Assembly: GCA_008711295.1 (NCBI GenBank)
Contig: VUYV01000178.1
Span: forward strand, 1,351,836-1,415,835
Direction of reading: 5' to 3'
Length of the DNA stretch: 64,000 nt
Source: Anarhynchus alexandrinus
Taxonomy: Eukaryota > Chordata > Aves > Charadriiformes > Charadriidae
The first letter of the stretch is position 1, and each line of letters starts with the position of its first letter. Positions 37,584 to 50,786 of this stretch are shown here, piece by piece. Below the pieces are notes generated by a model that was not told where the DNA came from, made no database searches, and saw nothing but the letters and a program-made list of their open reading frames with translations. Position numbers and translations under genes: made by a program.

Positions 37584-38075
37584 TCAAACAGAATCCCAGA
37601 CTGGTGAGGGTGGGAAGGGCCCTCTGGAGCTCCCCCAGTGCCACCCCCTGCCAGAGCAGGGGCACCTCCAGCAGTGGCACAGGACGGTGTCCAGGCAGGT
37701 TTAGAATGGCTCCAGAGGGGGAGACTCCCCCACCTCTCTGGGCAGCCTGTGCCACTGCTCTGCCACCCGCACAGGAGAGAAGGCCCTCCTCAGGTTCAGA
37801 TGGAACTTCCTATGGTCACGTTTGTGTCTGTTCCCTCTTGTCCTGTCACTGGGCACCACTGGAAACAGACTGTTCCCATCCCCCTGGCACCCTCCCTTGA
37901 AGGATTTATCAGCGTTGATAAGATCCCCCCTCAGTCTTCTCTTCTCCAGACTGAAAAGCCCCAAGTGCCTCAGCCTTTCCTCTGTAGCCCTTTGCCGGAC
38001 CCTCTCCAGCAGTTCCCTGTCCTTCTTGACCCAGGGAGCCCCGAACTGGACACAGTGCTCCAGATGTGGCCTCAC
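37584..38075 (-). mobile_element. CR1 LINE, minus-strand copy nested in an older CR1
   Basis: A 5'-truncated CR1 in reverse orientation, about 490 bases. Its minus-strand translation retains the C-terminal ORF2 pattern: [51 protein letters not shown], then [12 protein letters not shown]. This is not the same frame as the 442-codon open frame that overlaps it. It lacks the catalytic reverse-transcriptase core and is dead. It interrupts a plus-strand CR1, so it inserted later than that copy. Confidence 0.9.
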
Positions 38076-39237
38076 TATGTGGGAAGAAACTTTCGGTGTG
38101 AGGATTGTTGGATGCTGGCAGAGGTTGCTCGGAGGGGTTGTGGGGTCTCTGTTCCTGGGGATGGCCGGAACCCATCTGGCCGCGGTGCCGGAGCCTGCCG
38201 GGGTGCGGAGCAGGCACTGCGGGACGGGCACTGCCCTCCTGGGACACCGCACGGGTGACGCGCTGCCACGCAGAGCGACGAACCGAGCTCTTCTGCAAGT
38301 ACATGTTGAATAGCTTTAGATAAAAACATTGCCACAGCCTGCAAAAAATGCTCCTTGCAGGGAAGTTGTGTAACTTCTTGGAAGCATAACCTCTAAAGAG
38401 AGGGTAATTGAAACGCCCGGGACCAGCATTCTGCTGCTTGCTTCCATTAGTGTCCAGACTCAACTTGGGCATAGTTTGTCTCCTGGCGTAAGGAAATGTT
38501 ACACTTAAATTCAAAAAGCTCTTGGTTTCCTCTTTATTTTTAGTAGAATAAAAGGAGAACATATGGAGCTTCTGTTTTCCCAAAATATTTGTCATTAGTA
38601 CTGGCTGCTTCGCTTCTTTCGGCAGAATCCTTCCCAAGCGAGTTTTCTGAAATATAAAATAGTTGGGTTGAACATGATTCTTTTTGCCATGGGCTTTATG
38701 ATTTTTTTTTTCCTTGCTTATATTCATTGTCCCTAATTTATTTATTAATTTTAAATTGCAGTCGCATGGAGGGAGAGAGAAGTGGCAAATGCTCTGGCAT
38801 ATGGGCTGCACTGTCCTTGGAAGCGGCGCCTTCCAGCCGCTCCTGCCGCCCTGTGCATCGTGACCCCGGGCTCCAGCCTCTCTCTTTGCCAGCTTGTTTA
38901 GATTCCCTCCCAACACACAATTTTGATTATTTTTTTGCTTTGCCCTCGCCGCTTGCCAGCGTTCTGTAATAGAGAGCCAGTGGCAGTAGTTCGGCGCTGG
39001 GGTGGCGGTGCTGCGCGGGAGCTGCAGCCCATTAACATCAGCGCGGTAATAGCAGCCACAGTGTGGAACGCACAGTGGGAGTGTTGGGAGCTCCTCCGAG
39101 GACCCTGAAGATATGTATGGGCCACCCGTGAAGGAGGGAAAAAAAATAATAAAAAATGCCCTTTCTGCTTTGAAATGAGCCGATCTGTGTGTTTCATTGA
39201 TACCCGGAAGCACCGCAATCATTACGGCTATTAACAT
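37909..39237 (-). other. Unexplained 442-codon open frame in CDH4 intron 2
   Basis: The minus strand stays open for 442 codons from ATG (39237) to a stop ending at 37909. I recognise no domain. The middle (about residues 175-300) is Lys/Phe/Asn-rich and reads like translated AT-rich DNA. The C-terminal part is Gly/Pro/Arg-rich and comes from the GC-rich CR1 interval, out of frame with the CR1 protein. There is no signal peptide, repeat structure or known motif. The length is far above what the rest of the window shows outside the CpG island, but without homology or splice evidence I do not call it a gene. Confidence 0.15.
38076..38195 (+). mobile_element. CR1 LINE, plus-strand copy, right part
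   Basis: The + strand resumes CR1-like sequence: GCTGGCAGAGGTTGC, then GAGGGGTTGTGGGGTCTCTG and CCCATCTGGCCGCGGTGCC. This corresponds to the CR1 segment expected directly after the part ending at 37583. Together the two parts form one older, diverged element split by the nested copy. The right boundary is approximate. Confidence 0.7.
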
Positions 39238-39983
39238 GCCTATTATAAATCACAATTTCGTAGCAGTTTGTAGATTAGTCACAAAAATTACTTTTAGTCT
39301 AAAATTTTGTTATACTTAGTTTGTCTAATAGCAATTCCAATCCTTATTAAACAAAATTGTCTTTAAAATAATTATGAATACAGCAATTATCCGAAGATAA
39401 ATAGTCCAGATTACAAAAATTGTTCCATACAAAGCTGTGTATCGGCTCGCTCTGTCGGTTCGTGTCTGGAGAATCATAACAGGCAGGTCAGTGAACAAAC
39501 ATTTGTTACTTCACTGTGTAGTAGAAAAACATATTTGGATTATTGGTATAGGAATTGAAAACATCAAGAAACAAGCTTGGGAAGATACTAGAAAATAAAG
39601 AAAAGGTTGCACTTGAAAAAGTGCAAATCGGGACTAGTTGAAAGCATAAAATTTAATAACCTGTTTGTTACCGCTACAGTCAGAATGGTAACTAAAAGAT
39701 AACTGCAAATGAATCCCGAGTGTTTGATATGTGCCCTGGAGTTGCCGTTAGCCATGCGCTGCTTCGGAGAAGTGTCGCTGTTGGTGATGCCGCCCGGACC
39801 TGCTCCTGCTCCTTACCGTCTGTTTGGTGGTGTTCCCCGGGCTCGAGCAGAACGGGGCTGGAGGGCCTCAAGGGGCCGTCTAATGCACACTCCTTCCTCC
39901 AGGCACGAGCAGCTCCGTGGGAATGGGTTTGTCCCCGCTGTGGTCTCGAAGGTCCAGTCACAGGGACCTCACCCAACATATCC

Positions 39984-40086
39984 TGAGTAATGTGCTCTAG
40001 GCAGTCCTGCTTTGGCAGGGGAGTTGGACTAGATGATCTCTCAAGGTCCCTTCCAACTCTGAAAATTCTGTGATTCTGTGATTCCA
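39984..40086 (+). mobile_element. CR1 LINE, 3'-terminal fragment
   Basis: About 100 bases of the CR1 3' end on the + strand: TAATGTGCTCTAGGCAGTCC, GTTGGACTAGATGATCTCTC, AAGGTCCCTTCCAACTCTG. It ends with the diagnostic terminal octamer repeats (ATTCTGTGATTCTGTGATTC). The coding part is absent. Confidence 0.93.
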
Positions 40087-43000
40087 TCGCTTCCCTTTCC
40101 CCCTTCGTGACAAGCTGAAGCTCTCTTGATGCAATTTAAACCTCTCGCTATTTGTCTTTTTTTGTCATAGGCACAGAGAACAGTTGTTGCTTTTTTTTTT
40201 TCCCCCAACACACTTGAAAATATTTTTTTTTTTTCATTTTCCGTAGGCTGAACCGCTCATTTGTTCCCTTTTGCGAGTCGTGCCGGGCCCCTCCTCTGAG
40301 CCCTTGTCTTTGCTGCGAGCGCGGCCGGCCGGGACTGTGCCGCCGAGTCCCGCAGTGCCGGACAGACCGGGGTTACTTCGCCACTTCTGTGGGCAATACT
40401 CCCGTTGATTTATCTAATGCGATGATTGCTTTTTTTCTTAACAGTGTGACACTGTTGACTCACGTTCAGCTTGTGATCCAGTGTAACCTCCCACATCGTT
40501 TTCTGCAGAGCTGCTCCCTGCCCAGGCGTTTTCCGTACGCGCCGTGGGTTAGTCCCTCTGCACTGAGTTACCTTGCTCCTCTCCTGTTGCATTACATCTT
40601 TTTTTTTTTTTTTCCCTTGGCCTGATCTGACTCGTTGGGATTGTTTTGAATTCTAATCTTGACCTCCAACAGCGTTGCAGTTGCATCCTGCTTTTGGATT
40701 GTTTGCAGATGTAACCGACATATGCTGCATTCCTTTATCTGTTCTGTTAATAAAAGCATCGAACAGAACCAGTTCAGAACAGACTGTCGCAGAGCCCATG
40801 TGACAGAGCCTTCTGCTTCGACCATGAACCGTTAAAACTTATGCTCTGGGTAAAGTTACTGAAATAACTAAAATTTAGATAGTGGGCTGTAATCCCGGCC
40901 TTTTATGTCTTGACGTTGCGTATCGGGGATCTGCAGGAACACAACCCCAAATGCCTTCATTTGTCAGTACTTTTCCTGGCTTTTGTCAGAGTTACAAACA
41001 TCGGGATCTCTGAATTTTCACCATCTAGAAACATTCTGGACTAAAAGCCCAGGGTAGGTTCGTGCAGGTTAAATGAAGAGCAGTTGCTGTTGGAGGGGAC
41101 GGACCGCCTCGGTCCTCTGTCTGGTACTGGGCACCCGGAATTTGTAGGGTTTTTAAACGCCCCAGTGGCAGAGGTCTGTTTGCAGGCTGTGGGATGCGCT
41201 TTTCGGGCTGGCTGCCCCCAGGACTCCGGTGAGGTCTGCCCAGTAGAGGACATCTTTATTGAAGGAGCTGTTATGGATCCCAACAGGAGCTTAAAGACCA
41301 GGGTTAAATGAAAGATGAAGCAGTAAATGGGAGCGTTGTGCCTGCATGTGGAGTACGGTCTGTTTTCACTCTACCGGTGGTTGGGGATTTTGACCTTCGC
41401 TGCGTCCCGTTTCCCATCCCGCGATCTCTCTGGTCCCGCCGTGTGCCCGGAGCAAGGTGTTCGCTCTGCACAGAGCAGTTGGGTGTTGCGCTGCCTGTTT
41501 TTATCGTACCTGTGTTATTCGTGGAGCTTATTAGAAGGCTTAGCCCACACTTAAATATTCTACTCTTTGGTGTCTCTGTTTAATTTCGCCCGTCGTGCCT
41601 GCGTGTGTTTGGTAGCTGAAGACAGCCAGAGGCGTGCTGATCTCCTGTCGGAGGCAGAGACTCCCTCTGCTGATGAGATCCGATTCTGGAGCGTCCCACC
41701 TCAGGGGGGAAAAGAGAGTAGGGATAGTGGATTTCCAGATGGAAAATTATTTATAGAGTATTTCCCCCCCAGTGAAAGTGCTTCCCCGGGGAATCAGGAA
41801 AAGTCGCCGTTGCAGGTCCTGTATGCCTTGCTACTTGTCTCTCAGCAGCCTAATTATCGCTGGCTGGTTGCTTAGCTCCCTTGAAAACAGAAGGTTTACA
41901 CAATTACACATGAAAGGCAACCGTTTTGTTCATCTCCAGAAGCTTTAAGTATTTTTATTTTGTGGCTGAATTATTTGGATGAATTATACTTTCATTTATT
42001 TATCTTTTCATGGGCTTCTGAACACTCTTCAGTTGATTCAGTGCCCGCTTTTGCCTTTTGACTCTCTATAGAGGATAGAGAAATGTGGGTAAATGGCATT
42101 TAAAAACCCCTGTTCTTTCATGTTGTTTGGGTTTTTCCTTTCCCGTGGAGAGAAGAGGCGGGTTGAGGATGAAGAAAAATACATGTACAGTTGCTTGGAC
42201 ATAGGGGAAACTGTAGGTGGCAAGATTTGGTGTGATGAAATCTTCAAGGATGGCAACTCTCAAAAATGTTTGGATTGCACCCAAAGATTTCCCTGTACTG
42301 TGTTCAGACTACAAGAGGAGACCCTCATCAGAAGTTTACTGATCTCTAGATCACTAAACTCTAGATGTTTGTTCAAATAACTGAATGGCAGATTGATTAT
42401 CTCTGTGCAGAGTTTACTGAAAGAGATTTTGTTGTTGGCCTGGAGTTTGAGATGTAGGAGAAATTTCAGGAGAAAGGGCTGGTTGCTGTACCTGGTGACC
42501 AGTGAGCTCCTCTCGTCCTACCGGGTGGTTTTGAAATCTCCAGACTAGAAGAAACCCACATAGGAGCGTTGTGTGGGGCAGCGGGCAGTTAGAAATATTG
42601 GCTTTTGTATTAGACCTGAAACAGAGGTTTAACCCCGTACTGATCGCGGAGTACCCATTGCGTGAGCCTTTGCGGGAATTTCTGCGCGTGGTGGATTCAG
42701 TGTGGTGTTTTGGCAAAGCTCAGCGCAGACGGTGCGTTTTACGGGGATGAATTTTCCCGGCATTTTCAATAAAACAAAGTTTTATTCTCCCTTTCTGCTG
42801 TGAATTGAGGCATAATGTTGGCTGTATCGTCTTAACTAGCAGCCGAACGGAGCGATAGCGGCGCAGCTGCTTTTACCTTCCCAATAACGCAGCGCGTTTC
42901 GTTGCCTGGGAAGGCATGATGACGAAGCAGAGTTCTGTTAATGCAGCAGCAGTGTCCTTCGGCACTGCAACTGCAAGAGGGAGAGTTCAACGTCTGTGGA

Positions 43001-46000
43001 GAGGGGTTGCTTCGGGGGGGAAAAAAAAAAGAAACTTAAAATAGGGGTGTGTGGGAAGAAGAGGTGTGGAACGCTGAGTGCCTGGAGACCGGCTGCCCCA
43101 CGGAACCGCTGGGCGGTGGTTCGTGTTGGGTCTGGACAACTCCCCAAGTGGTGCGTATTATGGAGACCTAAAGAGAAGACAAAATTTCTGCAAGAGTTCA
43201 TTAACCATCTTAAGTGATTTTGCAGCCTTTCGTCTGCATTGGGGTCCCCTGTGAGCAGTCTCTCGTTGCAATATATCCGTCTGCACCTCCAAGAGAAATT
43301 TGTGGGGAATTCAGACATAGAGAACAGCAGGTTTCTGAGGAGAGCTGTCCCAAAAAAGAAAAAAGGAGGCAAAAAAAAAAGGGGGTGAAAGAGCTCAAGG
43401 TTATATACCAAAATAAGTAACACAGGCTCAAAAAAAGTTAGTATCTGGTGAATGTCAATTAAGTACTTCCCCAGCTAATAAATAGCTTAGGAGGTATAAA
43501 ATTTAATACTCCTAAAATTGCAGAAGCCTTTGAAGAACACGTTTAATTTGGACTCCTTGGAAGCAGGAGATTTAACACTGACCTGTTCAGAGGTGAGTGC
43601 TGAAAAAGATACGATGGAATGAGGATACATTTTTTGAATATAGAGGTATTCTGGTTTAGGCTTTTCTTTCATTATGTGGCTTCTGAAACAGTTTATGTTT
43701 AAGTTTTTGTGTAACACATCAGCCAAACTGCAGTAGTAGACAGTGTCCTGTGTGTGTATGAGCCTGACCCGAGCGTTCCTGAAGGCAGGGCTGGACTGGA
43801 GGGGGTCGCTGTGCCACGGAGGCAGCGTGAAGAGCAACCGCCGGTGGTTTCTCTCCTGACCGTGCCGATGGGTTCCGCTCACTTTCAGTCCTAAAGCATA
43901 AATCTGTCGCCTGTTGAAGGATCTCAAGCACCCTGTCACGGTCACCTCTGGGCAACGTGAGAGACGTGCACGTTTCTGAGGGCAGGATCGGGCACGCTCT
44001 GTCTTGGGCAAAGAGATTTTTTTACTTTATTATGGAGCTTTCTGTGAGAGGTGAGCAGATACGCAACAGAAACTGCTCCGAAGGCACCGAGACATGATGC
44101 AGTAGTGATGGGTTTATTTGGAAATGAGAGCAAACCAAACTTTGCCCCGGTTGCCTTGCTTCCCGAGGAGCAGTACCCCCTGGTTTGGGTTTTTTCCAGT
44201 TGTGGTTTTTTTTTTCCCCTAATCCCAATGGCAGTCATTTTTTGGCACTTACAGTTAGGAGAAAAAAATAAAATGAAGTAATACATGGCATTTGTTTTGG
44301 CCCTACTCATGACTCATAAATAGGGATAACATCTGTGCTGATAGTTTTTCGTGATATATAACCAGATTGAATGAACAAAGTTTTTGTTTATAGCGGTTCT
44401 TTTGCTATTGTTATATTTAGGGAGCTCCAGTGTAAAGAGTGAAAGTGTATGCTTATGTATATTACTCATGTATAGACCAGAATTTATGTACATCTTGTGA
44501 ATTTTAATTTAGCCACTGTATCTTTTTAAGCTAAAAACGGCTTATTGCCTGTCCCTGAGCTTTACAAAACTTTTTCAAGATCCCTCCCAAATCTTTGTCT
44601 GTTGGAGACTGGTACTGTTGCCAAGTCTCCACCATTCTTTTAATTAAAAGACAAAAAAAGAGAAGTGAAACTTCCAGTGGATGTAAATCCTTATAATCCT
44701 GAAACGATGTAAATCAGTGCAACTCCCGAAGTCATTGGAACCATTCTGACTTACATCTACCGAAAATCTGGCACGTAGTATTCCTGCTGGTCTTTTCTTT
44801 TGCCCAATAGCTGCTGTACAGGGAGTTGGCACCGCCGACAAAGCGCGCTCAGACGAGCTGACCGAGGGTGGCACGGCTTCCAGCACTGCTGATTCAGCAC
44901 CGCAGAGCCCATTTCCCTGATTTCTTTGTGAGCTAGATTAAATTACTCTGCAGGCTGGACGGGAGCCACGGGCCATAGTTTTACAGCCTTATAACATGGT
45001 ATCCTAGCCCGTGGCATCCGAGAGGTCTGGCTGTGCGTACAGCTCTTCTGGAGGGGTTTGGGTTTGGCGATGTGTCCCTCTACGGCTAACGCCAGCAGCG
45101 CTGGAAGCGTCCGCGTTGTCTAGCGGAGATGCAATAAAATGGGGTTCTGTTAATTGAAGGAAGGGGTATCGTGGGGATCAGGTTAGGATGAAAACTCCAC
45201 TGTGTGTGTTTGTCATGGCAACGTTTCCTTAGGTTTGCCTTACGGAATTACAGGGTAATAAATAATGACTGCAAGTTTTTAATGAATATAACACAGCAGC
45301 AGCACCAGTAAGGCGTCCTGTCCTGCCTGAGTTCGGGGGGTTCTGCCATTAGGGCTGTTCCAGTGACTTACCAAAATTTTGGGAAATCCATTTCCTTTTG
45401 TGTCTTAGTGTATGGACGTTTCTTGTCAATGCTGAGCGGGTTCGGAATCGCCCCGGGGGGACACGCGGTGGGACGTGCCCTGTGCTGAGCGGGGCCGTGT
45501 TCCCGTCCTACGGAGTGGGGCAGAGGGGGGTCTGGGACTGCTGGAGTAGGCGCATGGGGAGAGGAAAAAGCGTGTTTTCTCTTCCCTGACAGCTACTGGC
45601 GCTGTGTATTTGACGGGCATAGCCAGCCCTGCTGCGCTCTCCAGTGGGGCCTCACAGCAGAACGGGTCTGGCCGCCGTTGGCCGAGGATGGGCGTTGCGC
45701 CGGTGCTCCTGGTCCATCCCAAAAGGGCTCCGGCGCATGGAGAAAGCAGCGCTGTTAATGAGGGGAGGAAAGGTCAAACAGATAAAAAGTAAACGCCATC
45801 CGGCTTCCAGCGTAGAGACCGCTCGAAGGCGGCCCTGTCTAAGCCGAGGTGCTCGAGGGTGGCTGAGAGCAGGCTTGAAGAGTTTTCACGCTACGTTTAG
45901 AAGTTTCACTCTCTCTCTCCTCCCTCGCCCAAGTGTCTGATCACATAGTTTTCTCACTTTAAGGGCCTTGCATTATGTCAGAAAGATGGGCACCCCATAC

Positions 46001-46342
46001 GTGGTATCTTTGAGCTGCCTTATTGCTTTTCAGCCTTATCTCTGTAGTTTAAAAAAAGCATCACCAAACAAACCCTCCTGGTTTTAATGCCAAGATGGAA
46101 GTATTTTTACAATTAAAAAGTATTATTGAATCAGAATGTTTTTTTCAAACAATAATTCCCTAAGTGGGATCCAAAGGTGAAGTTCGCTGTGATGGTTTCA
46201 GTGCCGAAACAGAAGCGGGCAGATAGGGGAAGTTGTTTCCGAGCGGTTTGTTCCGTTCCCTGAGACCCGGTTCAGTCCCGTGGGTCGGGTCGTGCTGCCC
46301 AGCGAAGGGTTTCTCCATCGAGTTCTGAATGTATTGTGCTCC

Positions 46343-46388
46343 TCATCTAAAACTGCTTTCCCCCTGTTCATCTAAAACTGCTTTCCCC
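46343..46388. repeat. Two-copy 25-bp direct repeat
   Basis: The 21-base word TCATCTAAAACTGCTTTCCCC minus its last base (20 shown here: TCATCTAAAACTGCTTTCCC) occurs at 46343 and again 25 bases later at 46368. This is a small recent tandem duplication. Confidence 0.9.
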
Positions 46389-49300
46389 AGGGGCGTTTCT
46401 ATTCAGAAGGCTCTAGCCAAGCTCGAGAAAGTCATTTCATTTGGGAAGTTTGAAGGAATAACAAAAGGAGGATTGATGCAGTTGGATTTTCATGAGCTCA
46501 GTCTTCCAGTGGAGCAGGCAGGCTTCCTCCTCCCGTGCGTGCCCGCCATGGCGCGGCTCGTTACTTAGGAGCAGAGCAGGAGGTGGAGATCACTGAAGTT
46601 CTGCTGTCTGAGAATTTGCAATTATGAAACTTGTTCAGAAGAAAGTTATGAGAACAGTTTTGGTGATATAACAAAATATAAAAATTAATGGGTTAGTGCA
46701 GCTTTGTCTTTTCATAAATACGTGTGCTTTGTTTCTTAGCAATTAGGCCTTTTCTGCTAATTTTTAAACTAGTAAAATTTACTACTAGAAATGCGTTACT
46801 GTAACTTCCCAGAAAGAGAAAGTGGCAAAGGAATTGCACCGTGTGCTCCGAGGGGCTTTGCCCCTCTCAATTCCACCATCCTTCAAGTATTTAAGGAAAC
46901 AAAACCTTTTAAGAGAGCTGTGGCGGGGAAGCAGACGGACATTCTAGTTAATAAAATGTTCCTTACTTTTTCTATGATCTGAATAGAGGAATAAACAGTC
47001 TTGTATTGCAATAAAACCCAAAAAGTGCTTTCTGCCCTTGAGTGGACTGGTGCGTGGTCTGTCGTGCCGGGGTTAAAGAGGGCAGTGGGTGACATGCGAT
47101 TGGCAGCAAAGTGAAAACAAAATTGAGGCGATTTTGCCTTTTTGGGACCACAATCTTCCCGTGCTGAAATCAGCTGCCTTTGACTTCACGGTGCCCATGA
47201 CTGGTCCAATAATAGGTTTATACTATTTCATTAGGACGTTGTCAAATTAAATCAAGGCAAGTGGACTTGCGACTGAGAAGAGCTTCCTTGTGAGTGTTCC
47301 TGGCTGCGGCGCGCTGGCGCCTGATAGAGGTGACGAGGATTACCTCCGCGGTTTGGAGGTGTACTCAGTGCTTTTATTGATGCAAAAAATACAGCTCTTT
47401 GGAGGTGTGTGATTAACTCGAGGCATTATTTTATTGCGTGCCCAGGTGGGAAGCTGGAAATTAAGAGTATGCAGGCAGAATTATCTGGATATGGGGAAAA
47501 ATGTTGTATTAACTGTGCAGTTAGTCTTTGTCAGTAGCATTTACAGTTTCTTCAGTCCTTGTGGTGAGTAACCTAGCAGAATTTATTGGTGAATAGTTCA
47601 ATTTGCTTAAACGGGCTGGTTTTCTTGAGTAGGCAGAAATTACATCTTATTTCATGTCTCAGATTTACTTTAAATGAAAGGCCAAATCCAGATTTGACTT
47701 GCTTTTCTTCCCAAACTCCTATTTAAGCGCCGGGTGAATAGGACACGTAGGATTTGGCATAGTGAACTGTTCAGAGTAACTTAATTTAGTGGAGCTGGGG
47801 TAACTGCTGGCGTTTAAGACTGTGCTAAAGATCCAAGTTTTTGAACCAGATAGGAAAAAAAGTGATTTTCTTTTTTTTTTTTTCAAATCCCCCATGTAGA
47901 AATAAGTGCTTTAGAGTATCTGAAACATCCACCAGTATCATTTCACTGCTGAGAATTGGGTAACTGTGTAAAATTATATTGACCTGAGGGGATTGAAATA
48001 TAGAAGTGGCCATGCGCTTAACTGTGCAGGAATCAAACTGTTTTACTGATAACATTTTATTGATTCATCTTCTCACAGTCTTACAAGTAGCCTGAAGCTT
48101 CGCAAAATGAGCTGGCGATGTTTTTGTGTTGTGGACGTTGCAGTATTGCAGCTCTTCGTAGGTATTGAAATTTTATATATGGGCTGAGAGCTCCCATAAT
48201 TATTGTGATTTGTAATGACTGAGCCTGCAGATGGGGCTTCCCAGAGGTTTCATTTCAAGCTAGATAACTGGTAATTCCTCTTTTCTGTTTAAGAATCTGT
48301 TGTCCCTCCTTTTCTGTGCAGCTGTTGAGGTTTCTCTCTGTGAAAAGCTGAACCGTATCTGTGACTTAATGAAGATGCGTAAAATGATTGAAATTGCCTT
48401 AACAAGGCAGCGCTCCATATACAGTAGCGAGGAAAATGTGTCTTGCTGTTCGCAAGGGATACTTTGTCCTTTCCATAAAGGAACCGTGGTTTCTACCAGT
48501 ATTATAAAAATAATAACAATAAAAAAAAATCCTTCTTCCAACAAAGCTTTAAGAAAATGAATGGCTTAAAAAACCACAATGGCAGATTGTGAGTTTAACC
48601 TGCATGTGTTGACTAATTAAATTCTTTTGAAGGAGCTAATTTCATGTATTTTATTTAATGAAGGCTTACTTAAGATTTTAATGATGTGGGTCCTTTCTCT
48701 TCAGCAGAATGCCATATTGACTCATGACATATTTTTACACAGGCTTCATTCTGCCGTGAACAACAGTGGTTGAAAATGGGAGCGCTTGATAAAGTATCAT
48801 TAAATTAGCTTATTGTAGTTGCAGATTTTTATTATGCTCCTTCAGAGATATGAATTGATCGCGTTGTACTCGCTGTTTTTTAAAAGTGCAGCATTGTTAT
48901 TGATTATGCTACTTTATCTCAAGTGTTTCATCAGCCCGCTGGCAGGCTTGTTCCCTCTACAATTTTAGAGAGTTCTAGCCTTTGTGCTTTTTTTTTCTTT
49001 TTTTTCTGTGTATTTCATGTGTGTGCATGTCTACATGGAAGGAGATTGCCTTTCGTGTTGTGCCGTGCCCTTGTGCGCAGCGGCTCTCCGCCGTGCCGGG
49101 GCGCTGGGCGCTGCCGTGGGGTGGAGATGCCGTCAGTGTCCCGCTCGAGGCGCAGCGGAGCGCTCTGTTGTCCCGGGCTGATTTCCAGGGGATCCGTGAG
49201 ATTTACTAATGCCGAGGGCAGAATCAATTCTGCTCAAATTTTATAGCCTATGCCCTTGGAACGGGGGTTTCATCTGTGCCGTCGGTGTAATTGTTTGTAA

Positions 49301-50786
49301 TGCGGTGTGTGTCACAAATGAAGTAGGAAAACCAAGAGCCTACATCTTGGGTAGTCAAAAATTTCAGCTATTTTTCCACGTTAACTCGAATAGTGGATTT
49401 CTTCTATAAATCTTGGAACACCCAGACCTATTTCAATACTAAGTGTATTGGAAAAGGATTGCTGTCAAGGTTTGTCCATCTAATTAAATTCCCTTATTAG
49501 CACTGGCGCTGCAGCCTTCCAGAGAAGACATTAGATGAATAATCTTTCCAACTTATCTAGGTTAAAGCTAGATGGCCTTTCGTCAAATGCTAAGCTAAAA
49601 GTCCGACAACAAAACATGTAAGTGTTGCTCTAGTCATCCTTTCTGTGTGATCTGTGCTAATTCAATATATTCCTTAAATATAAATTGGTATTTCAGCGGT
49701 CTGTGAAAAACTGTCTGACTTCGATTATCGCAAGCGGTTGGTGCGGCGAGGGCTCTGTCACCTCACGCTTCGGGCTGACGGCGTTCCAGCGGCGATGTCT
49801 TTTGGATGTTAATAAAGTTTGCCATGATTCGTTTTGACGTCTGCTTAGCCAAACGTAAGAAACTTTTTGTCATCAAGTCCTGCTGATCCACAGGGCTTGT
49901 TTGCGGCCTGTCTTGGTGGTCGTTGTCCCCTCACGGGAGAAGGGAGTGACAGGGGTTGGATGGAGAACCGAAACACTCCAATTTGAGTTATTTTCTGACA
50001 GGTGGGGGGTTTGCCATTGGCGGGAGCTACCGAGGGAAAAGAAATACGCGTTGACCCTTGAGCTTTGCCAAGGGGGGTGGAGTGACTGCCCGCAGATGTG
50101 CTTTGGCCAGATGGAACCCCCCGACCCTGTGGAATGTGTGCGGCCGCGAGAGCAGGGGGGTCCCGCCGCCCCCGGCAGCGCAGCCCCCGGACCCTTCACA
50201 GGGGTCGGGGATGGCGCAGGCTGAGTCCCTCGGCTCCTGGTGTGAACGGGAGAGAAACTGTCCTTGTGGCAGAAGAAAGGTCCACGCTAGCTCAGGGTTG
50301 GTGATGGAGCGTTATCACAATAATACTGAGCAATTGATGTTTAAAAATTGCCAGAAGTTTCAAGAAACAAGATATTTGTGCTAATTAGGCTATTTGCCTG
50401 TCATCTTTTTTTGTAACTTTAAACAATAAAAAACCCTCAAGTGAAATCAAAGCGTGGTGGAACATATTTTTTAAGTCTCCTTGATCAAAGCTTATAGAAG
50501 GAGGGGAATACTGCTCGTGACTGTGTCCTCAAATACAGATTGGAGACCCATCTCTGTTGTAGCATGAGGACTTCTCTGTAACCTGGGTGGTGGCAAAGTG
50601 TGGATGAATGTCGTTCAGCATGAGACAGCCTGTGTACATGTGTATGTGTGATGGCTCAGTGTCAGCTTAGCTTTTTTAGGTGATGCCAGAAAGGAATGTT
50701 TTTAAATAAATAGTTTTTTTTTAAAAAAAACCCATTAATATTTATGTGCCTTCATATTGACTAATATTGGTTGAACTCTGGTTTCT

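Noticed and set aside
43487..44011. Minus-strand frame of 174 codons in CDH4 intron 2
   Set aside because: No recognisable domain, and length is within chance expectation.
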